Assembly (NCBI GenBank): GCA_937900465.1
Contig: CALCEJ010000011.1
Span: forward strand, 1-50,655
Length of the DNA: 50,655 nt
Direction of reading: 5' to 3'
Source of the DNA: an uncultured Bacteroidales bacterium
GTDB lineage: Bacteria; Bacteroidota; Bacteroidia; Bacteroidales; UBA932
Both the position numbers and the translations under genes were made by a program. Below are positions 40,512 to 48,969 of this stretch, piece after piece. The stretch's first letter is position 1. Every line of letters starts with the position of its first letter. The notes beneath the pieces were generated by a model. That model had not been told where the DNA came from. It was given only the letters and a program-made list of their open reading frames with translations, and did no database searches.

Positions 40512-40555
40512 AAGAATTCTTGGCATCTTTGCACTAATCTAACATAATCACAACT

Positions 40556-41185
40556 ATGAGCCAACTGCACATTATCGACCACCCTATGATCCAGCATAAG
40601 CTGACCATTATGAGGAACAAGGAAACCGGATCGAAGGACTTCCGCGAACTGCTTAAGGAAATCGCCCTGCTGATGGGCTACGAAATTACGCGCGACCTTC
40701 CTCTGGAGGATGTGGAAATTGAAACACCCCTCTGCAAGATGACGGCCAAGATGGTCTCAGGACGAAAGCTCGCAATCGTCCCCATCCTCCGCGCCGGACT
40801 GGGAATGGTGGATGGGCTTAGAACCCTCGTTCCCGTCGCAAAGGTGGGCCATATCGGCCTTTACCGCAACGAGGAAACACACAAGCCGGTGGTCTATTAC
40901 TGCAAGCTCCCTGAGGATATCCAGCAGAGACTTGTCATCGTGACTGACCCTATGCTCGCAACCGGCGGAAGCGCCTGCGACGCGCTCCAGATGCTTAAGG
41001 AAAGGGGCTGCACGAACATTCGTCTTATGTGCCTTGTCTCCGCTCCCGAGGGTATCAAGAAGGTCCAGGCCGAACATCCCGATGTTGACATTTACACGGC
41101 AGCTGTCGATGATCATCTCAACAGCGCCGCCTACATCGTCCCCGGACTCGGTGACGCAGGAGACAGAATATTCGGAACGAAATAA
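40556..41185 (+). CDS. upp: Uracil phosphoribosyltransferase
   Basis: Makes UMP from uracil and PRPP. The 209-residue length is typical. Marks are HIIDHPMIQHKLTIMRN at the N-terminus, VPILRAGLGMVDG near residue 77, the PRPP loop VIVTDPMLATGGSA near 129 and the uracil-binding AYIVPGLGDAGDRIFGT at the end. Confidence 0.97.
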   Translation: MSQLHIIDHPMIQHKLTIMRNKETGSKDFRELLKEIALLMGYEITRDLPLEDVEIETPLCKMTAKMVSGRKLAIVPILRAGLGMVDGLRTLVPVAKVGHIGLYRNEETHKPVVYYCKLPEDIQQRLVIVTDPMLATGGSACDALQMLKERGCTNIRLMCLVSAPEGIKKVQAEHPDVDIYTAAVDDHLNSAAYIVPGLGDAGDRIFGTK

Positions 41186-41190
41186 ATGCG

Positions 41191-42048
41191 CTAGCGGCTA
41201 CGGTGCCGGGAGGCCAGCAGGGCGCGGCGATTCTCTTCGAGGCGGTCTTTCTCCGAAAGGGGGAGGGCCGCTTCCATAAAGCGCTCGAAGATGTAGTCGG
41301 CCGCCTGGGCGGATGGATGGACCATATCCTCCGCATAGAAGCGGTAGTCCCGGAGCTCGTCAAGAAGGATCTCGTATGAGGGGAAATAAGCCGCTCTCCC
41401 GGGGAAAGCCTCGCATACCTTGTCCACGGCGAGCAGAAGAGTCGCCTTGCTGAGGGAGTTTCCGTGGGCCCCGTCGCCAAGGTGGCGGACAGGGCTGACG
41501 GTGAAGATGAACTGCTTGTCCGGATATGAGCGGACGGTCGCGAAGAGAAGGGCCGCGATCTGGTCCACGGACAGGCGTTCCCGGGAGAACTCCGCCGCCG
41601 GTCGCTTGAGGCAGTTGGATGCGATTTCACCGGATTCAACGTGGCGGAACACCCACGCGGTCCCAAGGGTTATGATTACCTTGCCGCTTTCCTTCCAGAA
41701 GGCGGAGGCTTCGGCGAGGACGCCGTTCGCATAGGATAGGAATTCCTCTGCGCCGGGACGGGCGAATGAGGTATGGTGGGAGAAGGAGCATATCCTCCGG
41801 TCACCGGCGCCGATTTCGACGCAGTCCTTTTCCCGGAATGGGATCCCGGAAGCAAGGCGGGAGATGCTGTTGCAGACGGAAACGGGATTGAACAGGGTTC
41901 CGAAGGGGTTGACGCAGACGTCGAAACCGGCGCCCTCCATTCTCGAGCCCATTTCGGCGGCGAAGCAGCTGCCAAGGACGGTTATCTTGTCTTCGTAGGT
42001 GACGGGCACGGGGCAACGGCCCGCATCGACCGGGGTCTGGAGCTTCAT
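41191..42048 (-). CDS. GSCFA-domain protein, 285 aa
   Basis: The name-giving motif GSCFA is at residues 26-30, followed by NPFGTLFNP near 47, SHHTSF near 89, WKESGKVIITLGTAW near 117, FTVSPVRHL near 182 and a closing YAEDMVHPSAQAADY near 240. The Ser and the final D-x-x-H fit an SGNH hydrolase-like arrangement, and GSCFA proteins are related to that fold. Substrate unknown. ATG 42048 overlaps the M6 protease stop by 4 bases. Confidence 0.85.
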   Translation of the reverse strand: MKLQTPVDAGRCPVPVTYEDKITVLGSCFAAEMGSRMEGAGFDVCVNPFGTLFNPVSVCNSISRLASGIPFREKDCVEIGAGDRRICSFSHHTSFARPGAEEFLSYANGVLAEASAFWKESGKVIITLGTAWVFRHVESGEIASNCLKRPAAEFSRERLSVDQIAALLFATVRSYPDKQFIFTVSPVRHLGDGAHGNSLSKATLLLAVDKVCEAFPGRAAYFPSYEILLDELRDYRFYAEDMVHPSAQAADYIFERFMEAALPLSEKDRLEENRRALLASRHRSR

Positions 42049-44492
42049 TGGATTTCGCGTTCTATATAAACTCGTTCGACGGTTCCGTCGTAGTAGGTCA
42101 AGCGGAGCATTATTGTATGGGCTCCGGCTGAAAGGGAGGAAAGGGCGGGGGCCCCGGCGAGGGCCTCGCCGTCGAGGAACCACTCCTCACTATAGACGGT
42201 TTTGTCTGCGGACGCAACGGCGACGGGGATGTCCGAAGATGTGTCGATGGAGGCTATGCCGTAGTCACGGAAGGTCTCAGGCCGGGGTTCACTGATCTCC
42301 GCGGAGATGACGAAGGAGAAGAAACTGCCGCTGAAACTGAGTTTCGACCATTTCATCGTTTCTTCAAGGTAGGTCGAGCTCGCGTATGTTCCGTGGGTGA
42401 AGGACTCCTGCTGTCCGTACATCTGGAGATTGTACTCCCCGGTAGGGTTTCCGGTAAGGCCGAATCCTATGTAAAGGTCTCCTTCGGAGGGGACCGTAAC
42501 GCCGTCGGAGGAGACGTCCACTTTTGTCGTAGATCCCGGGTTAAAGCTGTCGGAGATATCTTTAAGGAGCAGTTTTTCCGTTCCCTTGGTGATGATGACG
42601 TATGCTTTTTCGAAGGAGGTCGGGCTTACGAGGAAACTGACGGACTCGATGAGGTGGCCGGCGAGGCCAAGGTCTTCGATTTCATCCTCCGGATAGCAGA
42701 AGGACACGGCGTAGGTTTCACGGCTCATCCTGGTATTGTAAAGTGTAAGGGAAGAGTCGTAGCGGTAAAGTGTGGAGTGCCCGCCTTCTCCCAGTCTTGG
42801 AAGGACGACGTCGACTTTTTCGAATACTCCATTTGCCGTTACGTTGACTGAAACGGGAGTATAGCCGGCGCGGCTGACGGAAAGGACCTGCTGCTCGGGG
42901 TCGCCGTCGGAAAGGGAGAGTTCGAAGTATCCGTCCGCGCCTGTTACAAAGACAGTGTCATCCGGCAGGAGCGACGGGGCGCGGAAAGGGTATGCGGCCC
43001 TGGAGAAGACAACCCGGGCCCCTTCGACGGGGGCGCCGAAGCTGTTTCGGACCGTCCCGTAAATTGTCTTTGAAGTCATTGGGACGCTTCTGAAGCTGAC
43101 ATTTCCGCCGTCGAAGGAGATGCCGGCAAGAAGCGCCGTTTCACCGCCGTCGAGGTCGTTCAAAGACGCCGTAGATACGGGAGTCGTTCCCGGATACGCC
43201 TTGTGATAGCCGGCCGATGCAGGCTCGATGAAAAAGCACGGACGCCCGCCATACGCATTGATCCGGTTTGTATTCCAGATGGACTTTCCGGTAACTGCGC
43301 CGTAAACGGCCCGCTCGGACTTGTCGATGTGATAAACGACCAGCCCATAGTCCCCCACTGCCGTATCCCACTTGTAATTGTCCCTTACCTCAAGGACAAA
43401 GTATTCCCCCTCCACCGCGCTCTGGCATTCGTATGCGGTATTCCCGCGGACCGGGCCCAGGGTTACTTCTCCCGAGGGAAGCTGAGCCAGATTCTCCATC
43501 CATCCGAGCATATTGCGCTCCACTGCATTCATATACGGTGGCTTGCGGCCGGAATCATTATAGTTTCCGCGGTCCATAAGGTCGTACTTTCCGATTGGAT
43601 CGGCATTGGAACCGTTTGTCTCGTAGTCTGTGTCGTAGAAGTCCGGAAGGCCCAGCGAGTGGGCGAATTCGTGACAGGTGGTGCCGATAGCGCACATCGT
43701 ATTACCTCTGTTCCCTTGCAGCTCCGAGGTGCAGAAATAGCGGTTGAACTCCTTTCCGCCCATCATTCCGAAGTATCCGGAGCTCTGGTGGGGCCATATG
43801 GCCTCGCTGTCCGCGCCTTCGGCCTCGTTGTGGCCGGGGAAATAGAACAGGACCATATCCACGTCTCCGTCTCCGTCGGTGTCGTAGTCGTCGATGGGGA
43901 TTTCGGAGGCGAGGAGTTCATAGGCCTCGAGTATTGCAGTCTCGACCCCCACGCTGTCATAATGGCCGGACGACCCCGTCAGGGTTACGGGCCCATATAC
44001 ATCGAATTCGGGCCTGTACTGCCCCAGTGAATTGTCTATGTAGTAATCCCTTACGGAGCCGATTGCTCCGCCTTCGCTGTACCCTTCCTGGTTCAGCATC
44101 CTGGTGAACGCTTCCCGCGGGCTGTCGATAACGAAGGTCGAGTCAGAGAAGTTTGCAATAAGGCACAGTATCTTCCTGTCGCCAAGGTTCGTCTCCGGAC
44201 GGGTCTCGTAGGTGGACCAGGCGCGGGGGCGCGGGGCGGAGGCCTTTGCCCTGGCCTTCCGGGCGAGGAAAGTAGTCTCCGGAACCTCTTCCCAGTAACC
44301 GTCGACATTTCGCTCCACTACGCGTCCGGCGGCGTCCGTAGTCCAGTTGAAGTATTCGTCGCCGTGGCGCTGGAGCGTTATGACGGACCCGTCAGGCTGG
44401 GTATAGCGGAACTTTCCGGGCCAGGCGGGAACCGCGAGGGCGGAAAGGGCTGCCGTGATCAGAAGGATGGTTGTAAGAAGCAGGCGTTTCAT
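42045..44492 (-). CDS. M6-family secreted metalloprotease, 815 aa
   Basis: Signal peptide (first about 20 residues, ending ALA). The M6 catalytic domain (about 100-400) has HEFAHSLGLPD with His274, Glu275, His278 and Asp284, preceded by an aspartate-rich calcium-type loop (YDTDGDGDVDMV near 203). After about residue 460 come a carboxypeptidase-regulatory-like beta domain (TIYGTVRNSFGAPVEGARVV) and two further beta domains. It is probably exported and degrades proteins or is attached at the surface. The start directly adjoins the stop of the DUF4988-type lipoprotein gene. Confidence 0.9.
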   Translation of the reverse strand: MKRLLLTTILLITAALSALAVPAWPGKFRYTQPDGSVITLQRHGDEYFNWTTDAAGRVVERNVDGYWEEVPETTFLARKARAKASAPRPRAWSTYETRPETNLGDRKILCLIANFSDSTFVIDSPREAFTRMLNQEGYSEGGAIGSVRDYYIDNSLGQYRPEFDVYGPVTLTGSSGHYDSVGVETAILEAYELLASEIPIDDYDTDGDGDVDMVLFYFPGHNEAEGADSEAIWPHQSSGYFGMMGGKEFNRYFCTSELQGNRGNTMCAIGTTCHEFAHSLGLPDFYDTDYETNGSNADPIGKYDLMDRGNYNDSGRKPPYMNAVERNMLGWMENLAQLPSGEVTLGPVRGNTAYECQSAVEGEYFVLEVRDNYKWDTAVGDYGLVVYHIDKSERAVYGAVTGKSIWNTNRINAYGGRPCFFIEPASAGYHKAYPGTTPVSTASLNDLDGGETALLAGISFDGGNVSFRSVPMTSKTIYGTVRNSFGAPVEGARVVFSRAAYPFRAPSLLPDDTVFVTGADGYFELSLSDGDPEQQVLSVSRAGYTPVSVNVTANGVFEKVDVVLPRLGEGGHSTLYRYDSSLTLYNTRMSRETYAVSFCYPEDEIEDLGLAGHLIESVSFLVSPTSFEKAYVIITKGTEKLLLKDISDSFNPGSTTKVDVSSDGVTVPSEGDLYIGFGLTGNPTGEYNLQMYGQQESFTHGTYASSTYLEETMKWSKLSFSGSFFSFVISAEISEPRPETFRDYGIASIDTSSDIPVAVASADKTVYSEEWFLDGEALAGAPALSSLSAGAHTIMLRLTYYDGTVERVYIEREIQ

Positions 44493-45968
44493 CTAGAAGC
44501 GGAGGACATAGTACCAGTTTTCGTTGTCTGTGAGGCGGATTACGCTGCCGGAAATGTCGAGGACGGTGAATGTGCGGGCGACGTCCGTAGTGACTGTTCC
44601 CTTTTCAAAGACGCTGAGACTACCGTTGAAGACAGTTCCTGCGGTGGCATCACCCGGGATGGGCCCGATTTCATATGACAGGAGGGAAGCGGGGACGAGG
44701 AGGCGGGAGAAGGATTTCCCGCCGGCCTGGTAGACGCCGGTCTGCCCTGTCGCGGAATTATGGCTGAACACCTTGCCGGAGGGGGAGGAGATCCCGAACC
44801 GACCAGGGAGGGCGACGGCCGACTGGGCTATGGTAGCCTCAGCGCGGACGATTCCATCGACAAGGAGATTGATCCGGCAGACGCGTTCCGGGCCCATATT
44901 CTCCTTCACGTCAAAGACGAGCACGTCCTCGCGAACGGACTTTGTCTCGGAATAAGTTACCCAGTCGGAATCCGGGACAGGAACATATTTCACGTTGGTA
45001 CTGACGTGGACCTGGAGGGTTCCGCCTTCGCTGCTGACGGTGTAGCTGTCGGCCGTAAACTGTATTGTTCCTTCTTCAAGGCTGAGGGATCCGATTACGG
45101 TATAGCCTTCGCCGTCACTGGCGATGATGACGACGTCGCAGTCTACTACGGGGTCAGGCGCGGTGACATAAAGGGTTCCTTTATAGGGGTCTGTCATCTT
45201 GACGGAGGCAATCCAGCCGCCCTGCCCTACCGCCTTGACGGTGTTCTTTTCCGTGCCGCCGGTAATGGTGAAACCAAGGGATTTTGTCTCGCCGGGGGTA
45301 AAGGCCGTAATCGTGTCGCCGTCAAAGCTTATTTCAAGCTTCTGTTTCCGGGGAAGGACTATTTCCGTTCCGTCTGAAAGGGTCAGGGTGATTGTCCTTT
45401 GATCCTGACGGATTTCGGATATGACGTTTGCAGAGGGGTCGTGGTAGGGGGCGAGCTTCTCCCACGACTCGCCTCCGTCTGTAGAGAGCCACCAGTAGCC
45501 GCCTTCGGTCTTGACCTCAGGGGTGATGGCATCTTCTCCGCTGGCCTTGATGCGGGCGCCGGAAGGGTCCGTCAGCCACTGGCCGCCAAGGGTCCAGTAC
45601 CAGTTGCCGTCTTCGGGGTCCTGTTTCAGGCCTATTTCGGGGGTGGAGCCGTCACGGCCGTCCGCGCCTTCACGGCCGTCCCGGCCGTCTTTGCCGTTAA
45701 GGATGTCGACATAGCTTCCGTCGGAGAAAGTTATGCGGTACCCGCCATCTATCTCATCGCAGGATGTCACGACATATCCTTCGGAAAGCTTGTTCACAAT
45801 CTGCCGAAGGGTCGAGATGTCGCCATTGATTCTTTCGATTGCAGCCTCAACCTTCGAGAGTCTTGCGTCAAGATTATCAACCTTATCCTGGAGTTCAGTA
45901 TTCGTGCACGCACCGGCGAAAAGCGCCGCCGCGGCCATCACTGCCAAAACAGTCTTTTTCAAATGCAT
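44493..45968 (-). CDS. DUF4988/BACON-type surface lipoprotein with collagen-like segment, 491 aa
   Basis: Lipobox signal with Cys21 (FAGAC), followed by a coiled coil (about 24-65) and a DUF4988-like region with VVTSCDEIDGGYRITFSDGS. A short collagen-like GKDGRDGREGADGRDG stretch lies near residue 92. Paired W-rich modules follow (NWYWTLGGQWLTDPSG and GYWWLSTDGGESWEKL). Residues about 305-395 resemble a BACON carbohydrate-binding domain (YTVSSEGGTLQVHVSTN, WVTYSE). Such proteins sit on the cell surface and may bind mucin or other glycans. It is first in an operon with the M6 protease and GSCFA genes. Confidence 0.8.
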   Translation of the reverse strand: MHLKKTVLAVMAAAALFAGACTNTELQDKVDNLDARLSKVEAAIERINGDISTLRQIVNKLSEGYVVTSCDEIDGGYRITFSDGSYVDILNGKDGRDGREGADGRDGSTPEIGLKQDPEDGNWYWTLGGQWLTDPSGARIKASGEDAITPEVKTEGGYWWLSTDGGESWEKLAPYHDPSANVISEIRQDQRTITLTLSDGTEIVLPRKQKLEISFDGDTITAFTPGETKSLGFTITGGTEKNTVKAVGQGGWIASVKMTDPYKGTLYVTAPDPVVDCDVVIIASDGEGYTVIGSLSLEEGTIQFTADSYTVSSEGGTLQVHVSTNVKYVPVPDSDWVTYSETKSVREDVLVFDVKENMGPERVCRINLLVDGIVRAEATIAQSAVALPGRFGISSPSGKVFSHNSATGQTGVYQAGGKSFSRLLVPASLLSYEIGPIPGDATAGTVFNGSLSVFEKGTVTTDVARTFTVLDISGSVIRLTDNENWYYVLRF

Positions 45969-45996
45969 ATCCTTATTTGTATTTCTGCAAAGTCTT

Positions 45997-46027
45997 CAAA
46001 GGTAAGGTTTTTCCTGTTTTTCTGCAA
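45997..46027 (-). promoter_or_regulatory. Promoter of the lipoprotein-M6-GSCFA operon
   Basis: TACCTTTG (45997-46004) and TTG (46025-46027) on the minus strand, 20 bases apart. Confidence 0.6.
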
Positions 46028-46066
46028 TGGAAAGGCAGGGGAAGATGATATGTATCGGAAAATGTT

Positions 46067-46074
46067 TAACTTTG
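46067..46074 (+). promoter_or_regulatory. -7 box of the steroid reductase operon
   Basis: TAACTTTG, ending 9 bases before the ATG at 46084. No proper -33 TTG seen. Expression may need an activator. Confidence 0.45.
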
Positions 46075-46083
46075 AGGGACGCA

Positions 46084-46848
46084 ATGACACAAGCATTCAA
46101 CATATTCCTTATCGTGATGGCGGCGGTCGCCGTGGTGGTGTTCATTGCACTGCTGTTCGTCGACGCGGGATACGGGAAATTCTATAACCCCAAGTGGGGA
46201 CCGTCGCTTGACAACCATCACGGATGGTTCCTGATGGAGGTGCCGGTGTTCATCGCGATGCTGGTCCTGTGGTGGTATTCGGACAGGAGGACGGACCCTT
46301 CGAGGCTCGTTTTCCTCCTTCTTTTCGAGATCCATTACTTCCACCGTTCGTTCATTTTCCCCGTGCAGATAAGGGGCCGGAGCAAGATGCCCTGGGCCAT
46401 AGTCATAATGGGCGCGGCGTTCAATACGCTGAACGCGTTTATGCAGGGCGGATGGATTTTCTGGGTGTCGCCGCGGGATATGTATGGGTCCGATTGGCTC
46501 CTGAAGGCGCCTTTTATCGTGGGGACACTGCTCTTCGCGTGGGGGATGGTGGTCAACATCAGCTCCGATGCGACAATCCGGAGCCTCCGAAAGCCCGGGG
46601 ATACGGCCCATTATCTTCCGAAAGGCGGTATGTTCCGCTACGTCACAAGCGCGAATTACTTTGGAGAATTCGTGGAGTGGGTCGGGTTTGCCGTACTGAC
46701 TTGGTCTTGGGCCGGAGCTGTCTTTGCACTATGGACATTTGCGAATCTCGCGCCCCGCGCTGCCAGCATCTACGAACGATACAAACGGGAATTTCCGGAC
46801 CAGCTGGATACCCGGAGAGTTAAACGAATGATACCGCTGATATGGTAG
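46084..46848 (+). CDS. Steroid 5-alpha-reductase (SRD5A/PF02544 family) membrane protein, 254 aa
   Basis: Six to seven membrane helices fill the protein. Known reductase features occur in order: a Glu in GWFLMEVPVF (Glu52, aligned with the catalytic Glu57 of human SRD5A2), HYFHRSFIFP with Tyr85 (matching human Tyr91), QIRGRSKMP and the C-terminal NADPH-site signature ANYFGEFVEWVGFAVLTWS then NLAPRAASIYERYK. It reduces the delta-4 bond of a 3-oxo steroid to the 5-alpha form with NADPH. The gene overlaps the next by 7 bases. ATG 46084 lies 9 bases after a -7 box. A delta-4,6-bile acid or other isoprenoid substrate is not excluded. Confidence 0.9.
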   Translation: MTQAFNIFLIVMAAVAVVVFIALLFVDAGYGKFYNPKWGPSLDNHHGWFLMEVPVFIAMLVLWWYSDRRTDPSRLVFLLLFEIHYFHRSFIFPVQIRGRSKMPWAIVIMGAAFNTLNAFMQGGWIFWVSPRDMYGSDWLLKAPFIVGTLLFAWGMVVNISSDATIRSLRKPGDTAHYLPKGGMFRYVTSANYFGEFVEWVGFAVLTWSWAGAVFALWTFANLAPRAASIYERYKREFPDQLDTRRVKRMIPLIW

Positions 46849-48074
46849 AGTCTCCAATTTTTACTCCCGTCCGGATAGGCCCGGTCGAACTTCGGAACCG
46901 CGTGATCCGCTCCGCCGCTTTCGAAAATATGGCCTATGGGAATTCCCCATCGGAGGACCTGTATGATTACCATACGGCCGTTGCCCGCGGCGGCGTCGGA
47001 ATGACCACACTGGCCTATGCGTCAGTAAACAGGAGCGGTCTTTCATTCGACGGACAGCTGTGGATGAGGGAGGAAATCGTGCCGGGACTCAGACGCATCA
47101 CCGATGCGGTCCATTCTTATGGCGCAAAGTGTTCAATCCAGCTTGGCCACTGCGGAAATATGACCCACAGGGCAACCTGCGGCTGCACTCCCGTCGGAGC
47201 CTCCTCCGGATTCAACATTTACTCGCCCACATTCGTACGAGGCCTGCGCCGCGAGGAACTCGATACCCTTGTCGATGATTTCGGACGGGCTGTCGGGCTC
47301 TCGCGTGAGGCCGGATTTGACTGCGTCGAAATCCACGCAGGCCACGGCTACCTCATAAGCCAGTTCCTGTCACCCTATACAAACCACCGTCACGACGAGT
47401 ACGGCGGTTCGCTCGAAAACCGGATGCGTCTTATGCGGCGGGTAATCCGGCGGGTGATGGAAGCGGCCGGGGACGATATGGGCGTCATAGTTAAAATGAA
47501 TATGCACGACGGCTTCCGAGGGGGTATGCAGGAGGAAGAATGCCTCGAAGTCGCCCGCGAGCTCGAACGTCTCGGGGTCCACGCCATCGTCCTCTCCGCC
47601 GGATTTGTCAGCCGCGCGCCTATGGAGGTGATGCGTGGGGCAATGCCCATCAAGACCCTTGCCCATTATATGGACCCGCGGAAATTCTGGTGGCTGAAGG
47701 CGATGCTCCGCATAGCGGGCCGGATTCTGATTCCAACGGTCCCATACTCCGAGGGATATTTCCTTGAGGATGCGCGGAAATTCCGTGCGGCAGTGAAGAC
47801 GCCGCTGATTTACGTTGGCGGGCTCGTCTCCAGGGAGAAGATGGAGGAGGTGCTTGCCGCCGGCTTCGAGGGACTCCAGGTCGCCAGGGCCCTGGTCCAC
47901 GATACTGATTTTGTGAACAAGCTCCGCTCGGGGGAGGTCTCCTGTAGCGGATGCCGTCATTCGAACTACTGCATCGGGCGTATGTACACGCTCGAAATGA
48001 AGTGCAACAAGTGCGTCGGGGATCTCCCGGCGTCGCTCCGGAAAGAAATTAAAAAAGCGGAGGCAAGATGGTAA
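46842..48074 (+). CDS. Old Yellow Enzyme-family NAD(P)H:flavin ene-reductase, 410 aa
   Basis: An FMN TIM barrel (residues 1-360) opens with FTPVRIGPVELRNRVIRSAA and carries the active-site His165/His168 in EIHAGHGYLISQFLSPY and NHRHDEYGGSLENR, then KMNMHDGF and YVGGLVSREKMEEVL. The C-terminus has cysteines 368, 371, 377, 388 and 391 (CSGCRHSNYC... MKCNKC), like the iron-sulfur site of BaiCD/BaiH-type reductases, but the spacing differs and the later FAD/NAD domains are missing (410 against about 660 residues). Family members reduce 3-oxo-delta-4 bile acids or steroids to 5-beta products. It overlaps both neighbours by 7 bases. Confidence 0.88.
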   Translation: MVESPIFTPVRIGPVELRNRVIRSAAFENMAYGNSPSEDLYDYHTAVARGGVGMTTLAYASVNRSGLSFDGQLWMREEIVPGLRRITDAVHSYGAKCSIQLGHCGNMTHRATCGCTPVGASSGFNIYSPTFVRGLRREELDTLVDDFGRAVGLSREAGFDCVEIHAGHGYLISQFLSPYTNHRHDEYGGSLENRMRLMRRVIRRVMEAAGDDMGVIVKMNMHDGFRGGMQEEECLEVARELERLGVHAIVLSAGFVSRAPMEVMRGAMPIKTLAHYMDPRKFWWLKAMLRIAGRILIPTVPYSEGYFLEDARKFRAAVKTPLIYVGGLVSREKMEEVLAAGFEGLQVARALVHDTDFVNKLRSGEVSCSGCRHSNYCIGRMYTLEMKCNKCVGDLPASLRKEIKKAEARW

Positions 48075-48907
48075 AACGCGGGCTACATAGTCGGGAAAAA
48101 AGGGTAAACGGCGCAAGGGCGCTGGTGACCGGCGGAAGCTCGGGGATGGGCCTGGAGTATTCGCGGCAGCTTGCCGCGATGGGCTATGACCTTGTAATCG
48201 TCAGTAACCGCGAAGAAGAGCTTGCTGCGGCGGCAGCGCAGCTGACGGGGGACGGCGGCGAGGTGTCGGGGCCAGAGCCTCCCGCGGTGACCGTCACGAC
48301 GCACTTTCAGGACCTTTCGCAGGCGGATTCGGCGGATGAGCTGTTCCGGTGGTATATGGACCTTTTCGGGGAAGCGCCGGATGTGTTTATCAATAACGCC
48401 GGGATGTTCTTCTTCAAGGAAATCCTGCCGGAGGACCTCCCCAGCGTGGAAGCGATGCTGAATCTTCACATCACGACGACGACCCGCCTCACGGTACTCT
48501 TCGGGGCGGAAATGAAAAAACGCGGCAGCGGCCGTATTCTCAATGTGTCATCTATGGCTTCGCGTATCCCCGCGCCCGGCATTACCATATATTCCGCAAC
48601 AAAAGCCTATCTCCGGAACTTCGGGATATCGTACTGGTTCGAGCTCCGTCCATATGGGGTCAGCCTTACGACAGTATGCCCCGCCGCCATAGCGACTCCG
48701 CTCTACAGGCTGGATCCGAAGCTTATGCGGTTTGGCGTCCGGATTGGCCTGATACAGACGCCCCGCTCACTGGTCCGCAAGGCCCTTCGCGCGATGTGCC
48801 ACGGCCGGCGGATTCTGAGCCCAGGCTTTATGAACATATGGCTTCCTCCCCTCGTCCACATTCTGCCGGCGCCTCTCGAGGCCGCAATCTGGAAGCGATT
48901 AAGATAG
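48068..48907 (+). CDS. Short-chain dehydrogenase, hydroxysteroid-dehydrogenase-like, 279 aa
   Basis: Rossmann SDR with TGGSSGMG near residue 21, NNAG near 109, catalytic Ser162, Tyr175 and Lys179 (NVSSM, YSATK). It resembles 17-beta-HSD/3-oxoacyl-CoA-type SDRs. The tail from about 215 is hydrophobic and may touch the membrane. In this operon it probably oxidises or reduces the 3-hydroxyl of a bile acid or steroid. The real start may be a few residues inside Met1. Cofactor and stereochemistry are not predictable from the sequence. Confidence 0.88.
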   Translation: MVKRGLHSREKRVNGARALVTGGSSGMGLEYSRQLAAMGYDLVIVSNREEELAAAAAQLTGDGGEVSGPEPPAVTVTTHFQDLSQADSADELFRWYMDLFGEAPDVFINNAGMFFFKEILPEDLPSVEAMLNLHITTTTRLTVLFGAEMKKRGSGRILNVSSMASRIPAPGITIYSATKAYLRNFGISYWFELRPYGVSLTTVCPAAIATPLYRLDPKLMRFGVRIGLIQTPRSLVRKALRAMCHGRRILSPGFMNIWLPPLVHILPAPLEAAIWKRLR

Positions 48908-48969
48908 TGTCCAAGGCGGAGGATTCAGCCCGGGCCAGGATGGGCGGCCCGGTGCTCGATGGGTAGCGC

